A stretch of 64,000 bases of DNA from an uncultured Thermoguttaceae bacterium (GCA_938084835.1 CALKER010000001.1:1-64000), one strand, 5' to 3'. Positions 1-9,623 are shown, counted from the stretch's first letter. Notes: generated from the letters alone by a model not told the origin. Numbers and translations are program-made.

Positions 1-2
1 AT

Positions 3-29
3 GGGGCCCGTGCGCCCACGGGCAGCCCC
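3..29 (-). terminator. GC-rich hairpin downstream of the ROK kinase gene
   Basis: A six-base-pair stem CCCGTG/CACGGG with a four-base loop is flanked by GGGG on one side and CCCC on the other, with a small bulge. It lies about 80 bp past the stop codon of the minus-strand ROK gene. The window ends before any U-tract could be seen, so calling it a terminator is inference. Confidence 0.25.
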
Positions 30-111
30 GAAACGCGGAGCCGGTCAATCGGCAAAACTTTCCCTCGGCGACTTTGGCAGGGCTTAGAACTTTCCCTACC
101 CCGATTGGGCT

Positions 112-1170
112 TTAGCGTCCCTCCGTTACTCGCTTGTGTTCCACCCGAGCGATTCCCGCAGCGCCGATGTAGCCAGCATCGGGTCCCAGCGCTGCAAAAT
201 CGATGATCGTTCGCTCGGCAAGAAGCGGGAAAATTCGCCGACGAACTCCCTGCCGAATTTTCTCCAAGAATTCCCGCCCTAGAGGGGAGGAATGTCCACC
301 AAAAGTCATCGCCCCGCCAAGGAGCACTCCGTTCGGATCGATCGTGTGGATCAGCGTGGCGATTCCAATCGCCAGGTAATGGGCTGTTTCGAAAACAATT
401 TGGCGGGAGAGGGAGTCGCCTTTTTCGGCTTCCTCGGCCACCAATTTTGGGGTCAACTGTTCCCCCTGCCGCAACCGTTCGTGGAGGGAGCTAGGGACAT
501 TGGCTTCAAGCGCCTCGCGGGTCCGCCGCACCACCGCCGTGGCACTGGCATAGGCTTCCAAGTGACCACGTTGGCCGCAATTGCACCATCGGGCGTCCTC
601 GGCCGGGTTGATGATAATGTGACCGCATTCGGCCCCGTGGCTGTTTTCTCCGTCGATAGACAAATCCCCGATAATTATGCCGCAACCTATCCCGGTACCC
701 AAAGTAAGTAACACCAAGCTGTGGAAATCTCGACCACTGCCAACCCAAAATTCTCCGTATGCGGCCGCCGCCGCATCGTTGATAAACGCCACCGGTAGAC
801 CACCACAGTGATAACTTAATCTATCCCGGATGGGAAAATTGTCCCAACCGACCAGGTTGACCGGCTTCAGCAGGCAACCCCGAGGGATATCCATAGTACC
901 GGGGGAGCCTAATCCCACGCGGGCAATCTCGGACATCTGCAATCCCGCCGCGCGAACTGCCTCGGCCACACCTTCACCCATCCGCCGAACGGCATCCTCC
1001 GGCCCTTTTTCCGGCTGCGTCGGGATACTCAAACTGGCCAAGGGGCGACCCAGATCGTCCACCACCCCAATTTTGGTATTCGTGCCGCCGAGATCGACAC
1101 CGACAAAAAATGGCGGTTGGGCCTCGCTTCGCGAAACGTGCTTCACGCCACTCATCACAGATTCTGCCAT
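112..1170 (-). CDS. ROK family sugar kinase (glucokinase-like)
   Basis: Predicted cytoplasmic ATP-dependent sugar kinase of the ROK family, most likely phosphorylating glucose or an N-acetylated hexosamine. The N-terminal phosphate-binding motif DLGGTNTK lies near residue 26, the catalytic aspartate is D132 in FINDAAAAAYGE, and the ROK zinc motif follows at about residue 196 as CNCGQRGHLE. In most ROK proteins this motif is CxCGxxGCxE; here the third cysteine is His203, which could still bind zinc. Length (352 residues) is normal for the family. Adjacent GTG (1173) and ATG (1170) codons are both possible starts; I chose ATG because AGGA lies eight bases upstream, with GGGAGG a little further. 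The gene stands alone on the minus strand. Substrate cannot be assigned from sequence. Confidence 0.9.
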   Translation of the reverse strand: MAESVMSGVKHVSRSEAQPPFFVGVDLGGTNTKIGVVDDLGRPLASLSIPTQPEKGPEDAVRRMGEGVAEAVRAAGLQMSEIARVGLGSPGTMDIPRGCLLKPVNLVGWDNFPIRDRLSYHCGGLPVAFINDAAAAAYGEFWVGSGRDFHSLVLLTLGTGIGCGIIIGDLSIDGENSHGAECGHIIINPAEDARWCNCGQRGHLEAYASATAVVRRTREALEANVPSSLHERLRQGEQLTPKLVAEEAEKGDSLSRQIVFETAHYLAIGIATLIHTIDPNGVLLGGAMTFGGHSSPLGREFLEKIRQGVRRRIFPLLAERTIIDFAALGPDAGYIGAAGIARVEHKRVTEGR

Positions 1171-1173
1171 CAC

Positions 1174-1569
1174 TGTCGTCCTATCCTCCCATCAATGGCA
1201 TGTACGCTTGGTCCGACGGTCAATCCGTTTCTACCTAACACACTCTTTTCTGCCACGGGCCTACCGCATGTCCAAATAAGCACACGGGAGTGCCCGCCGC
1301 GGAAGCTGCATCTCCGCTGTCTGTTCCTTCAGCACCTGTGCCCCGGAAGCCTCTTGTCCCATAACCTCTTTGGGGCTTGCCCGCCCAAATCTTGAGTTCA
1401 CCCAAAAACCGAACCTCCCCGGCCGATCTTCCACTGCCATGATCGGCTTGCTAAACCGGAGCTTATATCTATCCCATCCTTTGCAAGTCAGAGGGTTACC
1501 GGCCAACTGAATGGTGGGCTTGTTGGTCCCGGGAAAAGCGCAGACTCTTGGCCCTGTTTGTATGCGCGA
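1174..1569. other. Intergenic spacer, no gene recognised
   Basis: Holds the ribosome-binding region of the minus-strand ROK gene (GGGAGG just upstream of 1173). The short open frames here have no recognisable protein features, and I see no RNA gene. Confidence 0.5.
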
Positions 1570-1884
1570 CTATCTGGGCGGTATGCTCGATTCGTCATTC
1601 GGCTCGCCTGAGAGGCCCAGCTCCTCTGGCGATTGGCGAAGCGATTCCTCCGGGAGAATCTCACTCTCCCGCCACGCCATTAGGTGGGAGAGGCTCAGCA
1701 AGCTGACCAAAACAATCTGATTAACAAGCCAAAAAATTCCCACCGCAAGCGCGATGTATCTGCTGACCACGGCACCGTGGGTATCTCCCACCGCTTCCAG
1801 AACGTGAGCAGTCCCCAATACTACCGCGAACGCCACAATCAATAGCCAGCTACACGCCAGGCTTGACACTATAAGCTGCCGCAT
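1570..1884 (-). CDS. Small two-helix membrane protein, unknown function
   Basis: A 104-residue protein I do not recognise. It has two clear hydrophobic segments, about residues 4-30 and 42-66, separated by a short polar loop containing HVLEAVGDTHG, and an acidic, proline-rich C-terminal tail of about 30 residues. The topology suggests an inner-membrane hairpin protein. Upstream of the ATG are AAAGGACC and GGGA, a plausible ribosome-binding site. It sits alone in a gene-poor stretch between the ROK kinase and phoU, so context gives no functional hint. The hydrophobicity pattern argues against a chance frame, but short length and lack of known relatives keep confidence moderate. Confidence 0.5.
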   Translation of the reverse strand: MRQLIVSSLACSWLLIVAFAVVLGTAHVLEAVGDTHGAVVSRYIALAVGIFWLVNQIVLVSLLSLSHLMAWRESEILPEESLRQSPEELGLSGEPNDESSIPPR

Positions 1885-2375
1885 GAGTTCCCAGGTCCTT
1901 TAAGTGCCTTTAGATCGCCCTCAAAGCCGTGCAAGTCCCAATGGCTTGCTCTCCCCTCGTGACAGATCGAAAGAGTTAGTCGCCCAGCTAACGTGCTTCG
2001 AACACAAGCGGGTATCGTCGGAGACGTTCCAATCCCAGGCTTAAACTCTTTCTGGACACCGTTGGACCGAGTGGAAAGTCTCCATCCCGCAGGATCCATC
2101 TTCAGTCCACCGATCAAACCCATCAGGAAGGGGCCTGCTGTTTCAAATGGTAATTGACAAAAATTGTGATCTATCGCCGGCCGCAGGTCAATCATCCCCG
2201 ACACCCAATCCTCACGGCTTGGTGGGGGCACATGTCGAAATTCGTTCGCTCTACGGAAGGCTGGCAAGTACGTCACACAATGTCGCGACGCTTAACAATG
2301 TTGCAAAGTTTATCTTTAGAAACCTCTGTAGAGACATTGGTGGCACAGTCTTCCGAGGTTTTTCTGGTCTCCAAA

Positions 2376-2426
2376 ATCTTCCCCAGAGTATCGTGTCCTG
2401 GATCTTCCCTAGAGATTCGTGTCCTA
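2376..2426. repeat. Tandem direct repeat, 25 bp x2, period 26
   Basis: Copies at 2376-2400 and 2402-2426 share ATCTTCCC, AGAG and TCGTGTCCT and match at 21 of 25 positions. Both lie in non-coding DNA. Confidence 0.75.
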
Positions 2427-2740
2427 GGGCTCGTCGTTAAATGAAAAGCCACAAATAAAAAAGCCACGCGAACTCCGCTTAGCGTGAACCCTGACCTGGC
2501 TCCCCGGTTGACATCTTTGCTGGGGGGAAGCTGTGAAGATTGGGCACCGCATTATGCTGCCCTGGTTTTCAACTTGTAGAAACGCGAAACCCGGAAAGGC
2601 AAAGTCCAACAACCTACCCAAGCCAAGCCGGCCCCACGGTCCTAAGACCATAGCAGAGCTGGGCCTAACGCCTGCGGGACTTTTCACAAAGAGCTTCCGT
2701 GGCCAGAGCCTTGCAGCCCGGTGCCAGCGGCTCGGATAGG

Positions 2741-2774
2741 AGGCGCTATGGTGTTGTGTAGGCGCTATGGTGTT
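2741..2774. repeat. Exact direct repeat, 15 bp x2, period 19
   Basis: AGGCGCTATGGTGTT occurs at 2741-2755 and again, unchanged, at 2760-2774. No gene covers this position. Confidence 0.8.
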
Positions 2775-3001
2775 ATTTCGTACCACATGAGCTGACATCC
2801 GAAGGGAAGCCAAAGCCGTGAGGTGGGGCCGCTCACGCATGGCCCCAGTGCGACCCGCGGATTCACAATAAGTCCCAGAATTTAGATCCCCAAGGCCCAA
2901 TTGGGCGCAAGAAAGATCATTCGCGAGGGCCGTTCCTATTTCCACCAGCGAACGCCCGTTACCAAAGCCAACGAGCACTGCCCCCGCCATTCCCGGACGC
3001 A

Positions 3002-3036
3002 TGATTTCGGCAGAGGAGAACTTGTGATTTCGGCAG
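3002..3036. repeat. Exact direct repeat, 12 bp x2, period 23
   Basis: TGATTTCGGCAG occurs at 3002-3013 and 3025-3036 in the phoU upstream spacer. Confidence 0.6.
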
Positions 3037-3417
3037 TTTAGCGCTTCAAATGTTAATAACGCTTATAATTTCGTGTGGCAAACGGGAGCGGATTAAGGGC
3101 CGAGCTTCTTTTTTTACGACGGATGAGGGCGCGGACGAGTTCCTTAAACCATTCGGGGAGCAGAATAATCGACCAGTTCTCGGCGAACATATTGGAGCCT
3201 TCCCCGTACGTAATGGCGGTCGGCCTAGGGGAGACCGTCTTTGGCAGCCCAGAGGGCGGCTTCCCCCGAACGTAACGTCGGTCGGACATTTCTCGAATCA
3301 ATTAGAACGACGATTAGGGCGACCCAAGGAATAAAATCATTAGCTTGGGGGTATAATTCCCACTGTTTTGGGGATTAAAACTTTGGATCTGCCTTTTATG
3401 CCGTGCGGGGGTGACCG

Positions 3418-4086
3418 ATGAGCGTTCATTTCCAACGGGAGATGGGGAAACTAAAAAGCCGCCTGGTCGAACTGTGCAATCGAGTTCTCCATCAGGTGGA
3501 CCGGGCGGTTCAATCTTTGATGGAGCGGCACCGGGAGACGGCCCAACAGGTCCTTGAGGACGACCGCCGGATCGACATCGAGGAAGTTGAGGTGGAAGAG
3601 GAATGTCTGAAAATCCTCGCGCTTTATCAACCGGTGGCCCGAGACCTTCGCTTTATTGTCTGCGCCCTCAAAATGAATAACGACTTGGAGCGAATCGGCG
3701 ATTTGGCCGTAAACATTGCGCGAAAGACGCTGTCGCTCTGCAAACAAGATGGTGTGCAACTTCCCAACATTTTGCCTGAGATGTGCATGTCTGTACAGCA
3801 GATGCTCCGGGATAGTGCCGAGGCCTTGGTAAAAGGCGACAGCGAGCTGGCCAGAAGCGTCCTTCGCCGCGATGCGGAGGTGGATAAAAGGAAGCGGGAA
3901 GTCCGCCAATGGGCGGAAGAATTGATCCGGCAGGATGTGGGCCTACTCCGCTCGGCATTGGCCATTATGGCAGCCGCACGAAACTTAGAACGTATGGCAG
4001 ATCATGCCACCAACATCTGCGAGGATGTTATTTACTTGGTAGAAGGCGCGATCGTTCGCCATCAGACAGTCGAGCTTGATAGTTAA
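3418..4086 (+). CDS. phoU: Phosphate signalling protein PhoU
   Basis: PhoU regulator of phosphate uptake, a cytoplasmic all-helical protein that normally couples the PstSCAB transporter to the PhoR sensor kinase. The 222-residue length and duplicated three-helix bundle match the family. Both metal-binding helices are visible: LERIGDLAVNIARK near residue 90 and LERMADHATNICED near residue 190, each with the E-x-x-x-D spacing. The ATG follows GGGGGTGACCG, a usable ribosome-binding site, and TATAAT lies 60 bp upstream. No pst or phoBR genes are in the window, so phoU is separated from its usual partners here. The Ser/Thr kinase gene follows after about 210 bp on the same strand. Confidence 0.95.
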   Translation: MSVHFQREMGKLKSRLVELCNRVLHQVDRAVQSLMERHRETAQQVLEDDRRIDIEEVEVEEECLKILALYQPVARDLRFIVCALKMNNDLERIGDLAVNIARKTLSLCKQDGVQLPNILPEMCMSVQQMLRDSAEALVKGDSELARSVLRRDAEVDKRKREVRQWAEELIRQDVGLLRSALAIMAAARNLERMADHATNICEDVIYLVEGAIVRHQTVELDS

Positions 4087-4300
4087 CCCCGAAGCCGGCC
4101 CAAAGCCACGGAGGAGAGTCGTCCTCCAGTGTGGCAGCATCCCGCGGAATAACGGACTTCAGGCGAACTAACGCTGGGGGGTGATCGGCAGGGGTTCGGG
4201 TGGGTCCGGAGAGGTGCCGGCCCTTCCGGAAGGAAAGTTAGTGCCGGCAACTCCCGCATCTTTTCTTGTTGGTGAGGCATAAGTCGCGGAGGCATGATAC

Positions 4301-6220
4301 ATGCACCCGGAGCGTCTCGGGCCATACAAAATAGTCCGGCTAATTGGTAGGGGGGGCATGGGTTGGGTTTACGAAGGTGTGGATGAGCGCACCGGGGAGC
4401 CGGCAGCCATCAAGGTTCTTGCTGCTTCGGTGGGGCACGAGGAGGGGTTTCGCCAACGATTTGAAGCCGAGATCGATGCCCTGCGAAAACTCAATCATCC
4501 ACATATTGTACGACTTATCGGTTTTGGCGAAGAAGGCGATATCCTTTTTTATGCGATGGAGCTGATTCGGGGGCAGAGTCTCGAACAGGAGTTGCAGCAG
4601 GGTCGGCGGTTTACAGCGCGGGAAGTGATTCTGATAGGATTGCAAGTCTGCGGGGCCCTTCGTCATGCCCACGACCGGGGGATTATCCACCGCGATATTA
4701 AGCCGGCCAATCTTCTCCGCACACCTCAAGGGACAGTGAAATTGTCGGACTTTGGTATCGCCCGGCTGTTCGGCGTGACTGGGCTAACTTCCGCCGGTAA
4801 CGTGCTGGGGACGGTGGAATACATGGCTCCCGAGCAGGCCGAGGGAAAACGGGTGGATCATCGGTGTGATCTATATAGTTTGGGCGCGGTGCTTTATGCT
4901 TTGCTGGCCAGCCGACCTCCTTACCGGGCGTCGTCGGCCCTGGAACTTCTCGAGAAGAAGCGTTCGCAACCACCCGACCCACTCAGACTTTACAACGGGG
5001 ATGTTCCCCAAGAGTTAGAAAACCTTATCTATCAACTCCTCCATCGCGATCCGGAGCAACGAATTGGCACCGCCAATGCGCTCGGCCGACGTTTGGAGGA
5101 GATCTTGAGGATTGTGGTAGACCGGGAAAGTGTCCAGGCAGCTCCTCAAATTCAGGAAGCCGAAAGCGGCTTTTTCATCCTCACCGACGGCTCGGCCCCT
5201 GATGACGGGTTACCGGCAACACAACCTCTTCCCACTGTCGTTGGGGTACCGGAAAAGGTGGTCGTTTCTCCAGGGGCGGAATTGCCAGAAACCAAGGAAA
5301 CCTCGGCTTTTCGCGTCTACGATGTTAGTAGTTCGGCTGCGGAATCGGTGGAGGCGGAGGCGTCGCCAAGTAAACAGTCAGGGCGATTTGTGGTGGTCCC
5401 GCCGGAGGAGCTGGGGAAAACCGAAGAAGAACCCGCCCAACCGTCGCGACCGCTCATCTCCATCCAGACCTGGATTCTTGTGGCCGCACTTCTGAGTGTG
5501 GGGGGCATCGTGTGGTATAGCTTACAACCACCTACCGCCGATCAGCTCTACGAACGTGTGATGCGCCAGGCAGACACCGGGGGCATTGACGCTTTGTTGG
5601 CCGTCGAAGACGATATGACGCAATTCTTACTACGCTTCCCGGAAGATCCCCGCGTGGGCAAACTTCAGGAATTGCGCAACGAAATCGAGCTTTATCGCCT
5701 GGAGCGGCAACTCGAACGGGGTCTTCGGGGGCAGATGGATTTAGGAAAACTGGCTCCGGTGGAAAGAGCCTATCTGGAAGCGATTGGGCTTCTCCGCCTG
5801 GATCCCGATTTGGCCGCCCGGAAACTGCAAGCCTTGATAGTCCTTTACAGCTCAAGCAACCCCACGAATCAGGAAAGGGCCGGACCGGCTCACCAGTGCG
5901 TCGAATTGGCCAGACGTCGGCTGGCGCGATTGCAGCAGGAACTCGAAAAAGCCCAGCCGGATGTCCTGAATGCCGTGGAAGAGCGCATTAAGCTGGCCGA
6001 AGAGTTGCGCGGCTCGGACCCCGAACGTGCGAGGAATCTCTGCCAAGCAGTGATCACCCTGTACGCAAGCAAGCCTTGGGCCGCGGACCTCCTGCGGCGG
6101 GCTCAATCCCTCCTAGAACAACTAGAGACCGAAAGATCGCGGACGGGCCAGTCCAGCCAGGCTTCACCCCAAAATCACTCAATCACGGAAGAGGCTGCGC
6201 CCCCACAATCGGACCTTTAA
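4301..6220 (+). CDS. Transmembrane Ser/Thr protein kinase (Hanks type)
   Basis: Receptor-like Ser/Thr protein kinase of the PknB group. The N-terminal kinase domain (about residues 9-270) has the glycine loop GRGGMG at 16-21, ATP lysine K38, catalytic loop HRDIKPAN starting at H130 with base D132, the DFG motif at D150 and an APEQ activation-segment end. A Pro/Glu-rich linker follows, then one membrane helix at about 390-410. The 225-residue extracytoplasmic part is charged and helical, probably coiled-coil, with no PASTA repeats. All catalytic residues are present, so it should be active. The ATG has GGAGG eight bases upstream. Its place after phoU and before hemB suggests no specific substrate. 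Confidence 0.93.
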   Translation: MHPERLGPYKIVRLIGRGGMGWVYEGVDERTGEPAAIKVLAASVGHEEGFRQRFEAEIDALRKLNHPHIVRLIGFGEEGDILFYAMELIRGQSLEQELQQGRRFTAREVILIGLQVCGALRHAHDRGIIHRDIKPANLLRTPQGTVKLSDFGIARLFGVTGLTSAGNVLGTVEYMAPEQAEGKRVDHRCDLYSLGAVLYALLASRPPYRASSALELLEKKRSQPPDPLRLYNGDVPQELENLIYQLLHRDPEQRIGTANALGRRLEEILRIVVDRESVQAAPQIQEAESGFFILTDGSAPDDGLPATQPLPTVVGVPEKVVVSPGAELPETKETSAFRVYDVSSSAAESVEAEASPSKQSGRFVVVPPEELGKTEEEPAQPSRPLISIQTWILVAALLSVGGIVWYSLQPPTADQLYERVMRQADTGGIDALLAVEDDMTQFLLRFPEDPRVGKLQELRNEIELYRLERQLERGLRGQMDLGKLAPVERAYLEAIGLLRLDPDLAARKLQALIVLYSSSNPTNQERAGPAHQCVELARRRLARLQQELEKAQPDVLNAVEERIKLAEELRGSDPERARNLCQAVITLYASKPWAADLLRRAQSLLEQLETERSRTGQSSQASPQNHSITEEAAPPQSDL

Positions 6221-6443
6221 GAGCCTCATGAGCAGAAAGACTCCTTGGGGCAACGGGGTTCGTGCGGTTGGTCCGGGAAGATGATCGCAGTGGTAGCCAG
6301 TGCTTGGCTCGCTCCACGGTTACAGCCCGCGAAGGGGATATGGGCGCTTACAACACGCCCCCTAACCCTCGGCAAACCAGCTAAATCGTGTGGTTAAAGT
6401 CAAGCTGCAACTTATGTTTTAGACGAGGATTTAAGCGGCCATC

Positions 6444-7454
6444 ATGGGTGATCATTTCTTCGGACGATTTCCGGCATTACGGATGCGGCGGCTGCGACAG
6501 CTCCCGCAGGTGCGACGGTTAGTGGCCGAGGTTACCATCTCGCCAAAGAATCTCATCCTGCCCCTCTTTGTACGACCGGGGAAGGGAATTCGCGAACCGA
6601 TAACGTCGATGCCCGGCCACTGTCAACTATCGCCCGATCAATTAGCGGAAGAAGCCCGTGAGGCGCAAAAACTGGGATTGGGAGGAATTCTTCTTTTCGG
6701 CATTCCGGAGTACAAAGACCCCCGGGGGAGTTCCGCCCTTCGCGAGCACGGCATCATTCCCCAAGCCATTGCCGCCTGTAAGGAGGCAGCTTCGGAGCTG
6801 CTGGTAATCACTGATTTGTGTTTTTGTGAGTACACAGATCACGGGCATTGCGGTGTCCTGGGCAGCATAGGCAGGTCCGGCCAATGGACGGTGGATAACG
6901 ATGCGACGTTGGCCGAGCTCGGCCATCAGGCGGTGGTGCACGCACGGGCAGGAAGCGACGTCATCGCTCCCAGTGGGATGATGGATGGGATGGTCCGAAC
7001 GATCCGCGTCGCCCTTGACGCTGAGGGTTTCTCTCACGTGCCCATTCTAAGCTACGCGGCCAAATATGCCAGTAGCCTTTATGGGCCATTTCGTCTGGCG
7101 GCTGAATGCGCCCCCCAGTTTGGGGATCGTCGCGGGTATCAAATGGATCCCGCCTCCGATGTGGGTCAGGCGCTCCGCGAGGTGGCCCTCGACCTGGAGG
7201 AAGGTGCCGATATGATCATGGTGAAACCGGCCTTGCCTTATCTGGACATTATTCGTGTGGTTCGCGATCACTTCCCCGGTGTCCCCATTGCCGCCTACCA
7301 GGTCTCCGGCGAATATAGCATGCTTAAGGCCGCCGCGGGGAACGGTTGGCTGGAGGAGAAAGCGGTAGTCGTCGAACTGTTGACGTGTATACGTCGGGCC
7401 GGTGCGACAATGATCATCTCCTACTGGGCCAAGGAAGCAGCCTCGTTTTTGTAA
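6444..7454 (+). CDS. hemB: Delta-aminolevulinic acid dehydratase (porphobilinogen synthase)
   Basis: HemB condenses two 5-aminolevulinate molecules to porphobilinogen, the second common step of tetrapyrrole synthesis, in the cytoplasm. The 336-residue length is typical. The catalytic zinc cysteines are C126, C128 and C136 in DLCFCEYTDHGHCG, marking this as a zinc-dependent form. The two active-site lysines are K207 in YAAKYASSLYGPFR and the Schiff-base lysine K261 in MVKPALPYLD. The C-terminal AYQVSGEYSM segment is also characteristic. A possible ribosome-binding site GAGGA lies about 14 bases upstream of the ATG. The SDR-like gene follows after 40 bp, so the two are probably cotranscribed. 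Haem supply would be relevant to the CXXCH proteins elsewhere in the window, but that link is inference. Confidence 0.97.
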   Translation: MGDHFFGRFPALRMRRLRQLPQVRRLVAEVTISPKNLILPLFVRPGKGIREPITSMPGHCQLSPDQLAEEAREAQKLGLGGILLFGIPEYKDPRGSSALREHGIIPQAIAACKEAASELLVITDLCFCEYTDHGHCGVLGSIGRSGQWTVDNDATLAELGHQAVVHARAGSDVIAPSGMMDGMVRTIRVALDAEGFSHVPILSYAAKYASSLYGPFRLAAECAPQFGDRRGYQMDPASDVGQALREVALDLEEGADMIMVKPALPYLDIIRVVRDHFPGVPIAAYQVSGEYSMLKAAAGNGWLEEKAVVVELLTCIRRAGATMIISYWAKEAASFL

Positions 7455-7494
7455 ACAGTGATACCGCTCGTTACCTGAGCCAGGGGTCCTCTCC

Positions 7495-8340
7495 ATGCAA
7501 CGGCGTGAATTTCTTGCTCAAGCTAGCACGTGGATAGGCAGTACCTCTGTGGCTGCGGCAGGGCAGGTCGAAAAACCCGCCGCAGAGCTCGCCCGCCAGG
7601 TGCCCACGACACCGCCGCGGATCGTGATTGCGGGGGCTCATCTTTCCGGATGGCTTGCCGAGGCTGGCCGACAGCTAGAGGATCGCTTCCCCGTAAAGAT
7701 GATCACTTGGACCGCCTTCGGGGCCCCCCTCCCAGCGGAAAAGCCGGATCCACGCTGCCAACTCGTCGAAGGCGACAATGTCGAGGCCTTGCAAAAGACC
7801 TTTGCCGGCGCTGATGTGTTGGTGCTCGCCCTTCCGGAACTCCAGGAGCAAACCCCGCAGGAACGAGTGGAAGAAGCCACCCGACGTGTGTACCTTGTCC
7901 TTCAGGCAGCCCAGGCCGCTGCTGTCAAAGCATGCCTTCTTGTTAGCTCCCTCACAATGTTCGAGCTTTACGACGAGGATTTTCTTGTGGATGAGGACTG
8001 GCAGCCGCGTCCGCTGGACTATGCCCATGGACTCGGAGAGTATTTAGCAGAGCTTGTCTGTCGCGAATTTGCCCGGGAAAAGCTGCTCCGTGTGCTTGGG
8101 CTCCGTTTCGGCCGTATTGTGGACAGACCGCCCCCGCTTCCGGAAGCCCGACGGCTGGGCTGGGTCCTTCGGGGCGATGCTATCCGTGCCCTGTGTGCCA
8201 CCACCGAGCTTTTAGCTCATCCCAAGCGCGAAGCGCTTCCGTGGTGGGCATGTGTCCATATAGGAGGAAAATGCCCACCTTCGCGCTTTCCCACCGTTCG
8301 CGCCGAGCGTCTTTTAGGGTATCGGCCGCAAGACATTTAG
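7495..8340 (+). CDS. NAD(P)-binding Rossmann (SDR/epimerase-like) protein
   Basis: A 281-residue protein resembling extended short-chain dehydrogenases/epimerases. After a leader with RREF near the N-terminus, a Rossmann start is visible at about residue 42 (RIVIAGAHLSGWLAE), followed by ADVLVLALPE and the strand CLLVSSLTMFELY. The nucleotide-binding glycine pattern is irregular. The expected YxxxK catalytic pair is not intact: the tyrosine in DYAHGLGEYL is followed by leucine where lysine should be. It may therefore bind a nucleotide without classical SDR chemistry. The leader resembles a twin-arginine signal but its hydrophobic part is short, so location is uncertain. It lies 40 bp after hemB and is probably in the same transcript. 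Confidence 0.6.
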   Translation: MQRREFLAQASTWIGSTSVAAAGQVEKPAAELARQVPTTPPRIVIAGAHLSGWLAEAGRQLEDRFPVKMITWTAFGAPLPAEKPDPRCQLVEGDNVEALQKTFAGADVLVLALPELQEQTPQERVEEATRRVYLVLQAAQAAAVKACLLVSSLTMFELYDEDFLVDEDWQPRPLDYAHGLGEYLAELVCREFAREKLLRVLGLRFGRIVDRPPPLPEARRLGWVLRGDAIRALCATTELLAHPKREALPWWACVHIGGKCPPSRFPTVRAERLLGYRPQDI

Positions 8341-8705
8341 CCCCTTTGGCGAACCGTCTCCCCAGGAGGCCTTGTGCATCGCCGATGCTGCCTTAACCAC
8401 TTCCTATTCCAAAACAAGTAAAGCGTCGTGGTGCCACACAGAACTGTCGTCCATGGGAAAAGTGTGCCAGTGCGTTCCAGTTTGGTCTGCTGACGAAGTT
8501 TGCGGAGTCGACCCGATTGACCGTAGCTCGAGCCGGGCAAAATGACCGCCAAAACCTTGGTTTCGACGTATGGTTTTTCCGGGGCAGCATCAAGGGAAAA
8601 ATGCGCATCTTTCCGCAGCCAGAAAAACAGTGGGCTAATTGGGATGGCCAGTTATAATTGGCGTAAAATGAGCTGCGGAGAAACGAAACAAGCTTTCCAT
8701 GAGCC
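8341..8705. other. Intergenic spacer with a -10-like element
   Basis: No gene recognised. TATAAT occurs at 8653-8658, 48 bp upstream of the methyltransferase ATG, without a convincing -35 box at normal spacing. Confidence 0.4.
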
Positions 8706-9623
8706 ATGAAGTTTTGGCCTCGGTGGAATCCGGAGCAATATACGCTTGTGGACATCGGAGAGGGCCGGCGACTCGAACGATTCGCCGGCGTGTTGGTCGA
8801 TCGGCCTTGTCCCGCGGCAAAAGGTCAAAAATCTCCCCGCAGGGAATGGGGTGCTGCCGATGTCATCTTCTGCCGGTCGGTCGACCCGCCCTGTGGTGGC
8901 CTGATGGGCCGCTGGGCTTTCCACCGCGATGTAAGCTCTGGGTGGACGATCGCGTGGGATGGAATTCTTCTTGGCCTGAAATGTACACCATCGGGCCAAG
9001 TGGGTATTTTTCCGGAGCATGCGGCCGTGTGGACCCTGCTGCGGGAGTTTTTAGGCACGTATGGGCCCGGTCTGCGGATACTTCATCTTTTCGGCTACAC
9101 GGGCGCGGCCACCTTGGTGGCGGCGCAAATGGGCGCAGAGGTGTTTCATGTGGATGCGGCGCGAAGTGTTGTCCGCTGGGCACGGGAGAATGCGCTGCGC
9201 TCGGGGCTAGCCGAAGCTCCGATCCATTGGCTGTGCGAAGATGCCCGCCACTTTGTGCAACGGGAAGTCCGCCGTGGCCGGAATTATCATGGGGTTATCC
9301 TCGACCCACCCACTTACGGGCACGGTCCAAGGGGCGAACAGTGGCACATCGCCCGGGATCTTGGGCCACTTCTCCAAGGCTGTGACCAACTGCTTCAGGC
9401 AGAAGGGCGCTTTTTGTTGCTCACGGCCCACGCGTCAGGTTATCGCCCCAATAGGCTGGCACGATTGGCCCGCGAAGCTATGCCGATCCTCGCCTGCGGA
9501 GAACTCCGCTGCGGAGATTTGGTCATAGGCTCTTTAACCGGAAAGGAACTTCCGGCGGGGATTTTTCTCATATGGCAGCGCGGGATATCTTCGAAAGCAA
9601 CAAGGGATAGCCGGGCCACCTGA
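8706..9623 (+). CDS. Class I SAM-dependent methyltransferase, RlmI/RlmK-like
   Basis: Predicted cytoplasmic S-adenosylmethionine-dependent methyltransferase, related to the RlmI/RlmK group that methylates 23S rRNA. The N-terminal part carries GIFPEHAAVW, which in this group precedes the Rossmann domain. Motif I is ILHLFGYTGAATL at about residues 125-138, the acidic ribose ligand follows in FHVDAA, and motif IV is ILDPPTYGHG at about 198-207. DPPxYG agrees with base methylation. At 305 residues it lacks the N-terminal PUA domain of full-length RlmI, so the exact target is open. The start is the ATG after CATGAGCC; no strong ribosome-binding site is near. The next gene is 100 bp downstream. Confidence 0.75.
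   Translation: MKFWPRWNPEQYTLVDIGEGRRLERFAGVLVDRPCPAAKGQKSPRREWGAADVIFCRSVDPPCGGLMGRWAFHRDVSSGWTIAWDGILLGLKCTPSGQVGIFPEHAAVWTLLREFLGTYGPGLRILHLFGYTGAATLVAAQMGAEVFHVDAARSVVRWARENALRSGLAEAPIHWLCEDARHFVQREVRRGRNYHGVILDPPTYGHGPRGEQWHIARDLGPLLQGCDQLLQAEGRFLLLTAHASGYRPNRLARLAREAMPILACGELRCGDLVIGSLTGKELPAGIFLIWQRGISSKATRDSRAT

Larger units (their letters stand above)
1885..3417. other. 1.5 kb gene-poor region with three direct-repeat pairs
   Basis: No open frame here has a recognisable domain, a good ribosome-binding site or convincing composition. The region contains three short direct-repeat pairs (listed separately) and, at its right end, TATAAT at 3352-3357, 60 bp before phoU. No convincing -35 box accompanies that -10 element. 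It could be a decayed gene region or regulatory DNA. Confidence 0.5.

Noticed and set aside
1869..3002. Two minus-strand frames of 135 and 192 codons in the gene-poor region before phoU
   Set aside because: Neither has hydrophobic segments, motifs or good start signals; both look like chance frames.
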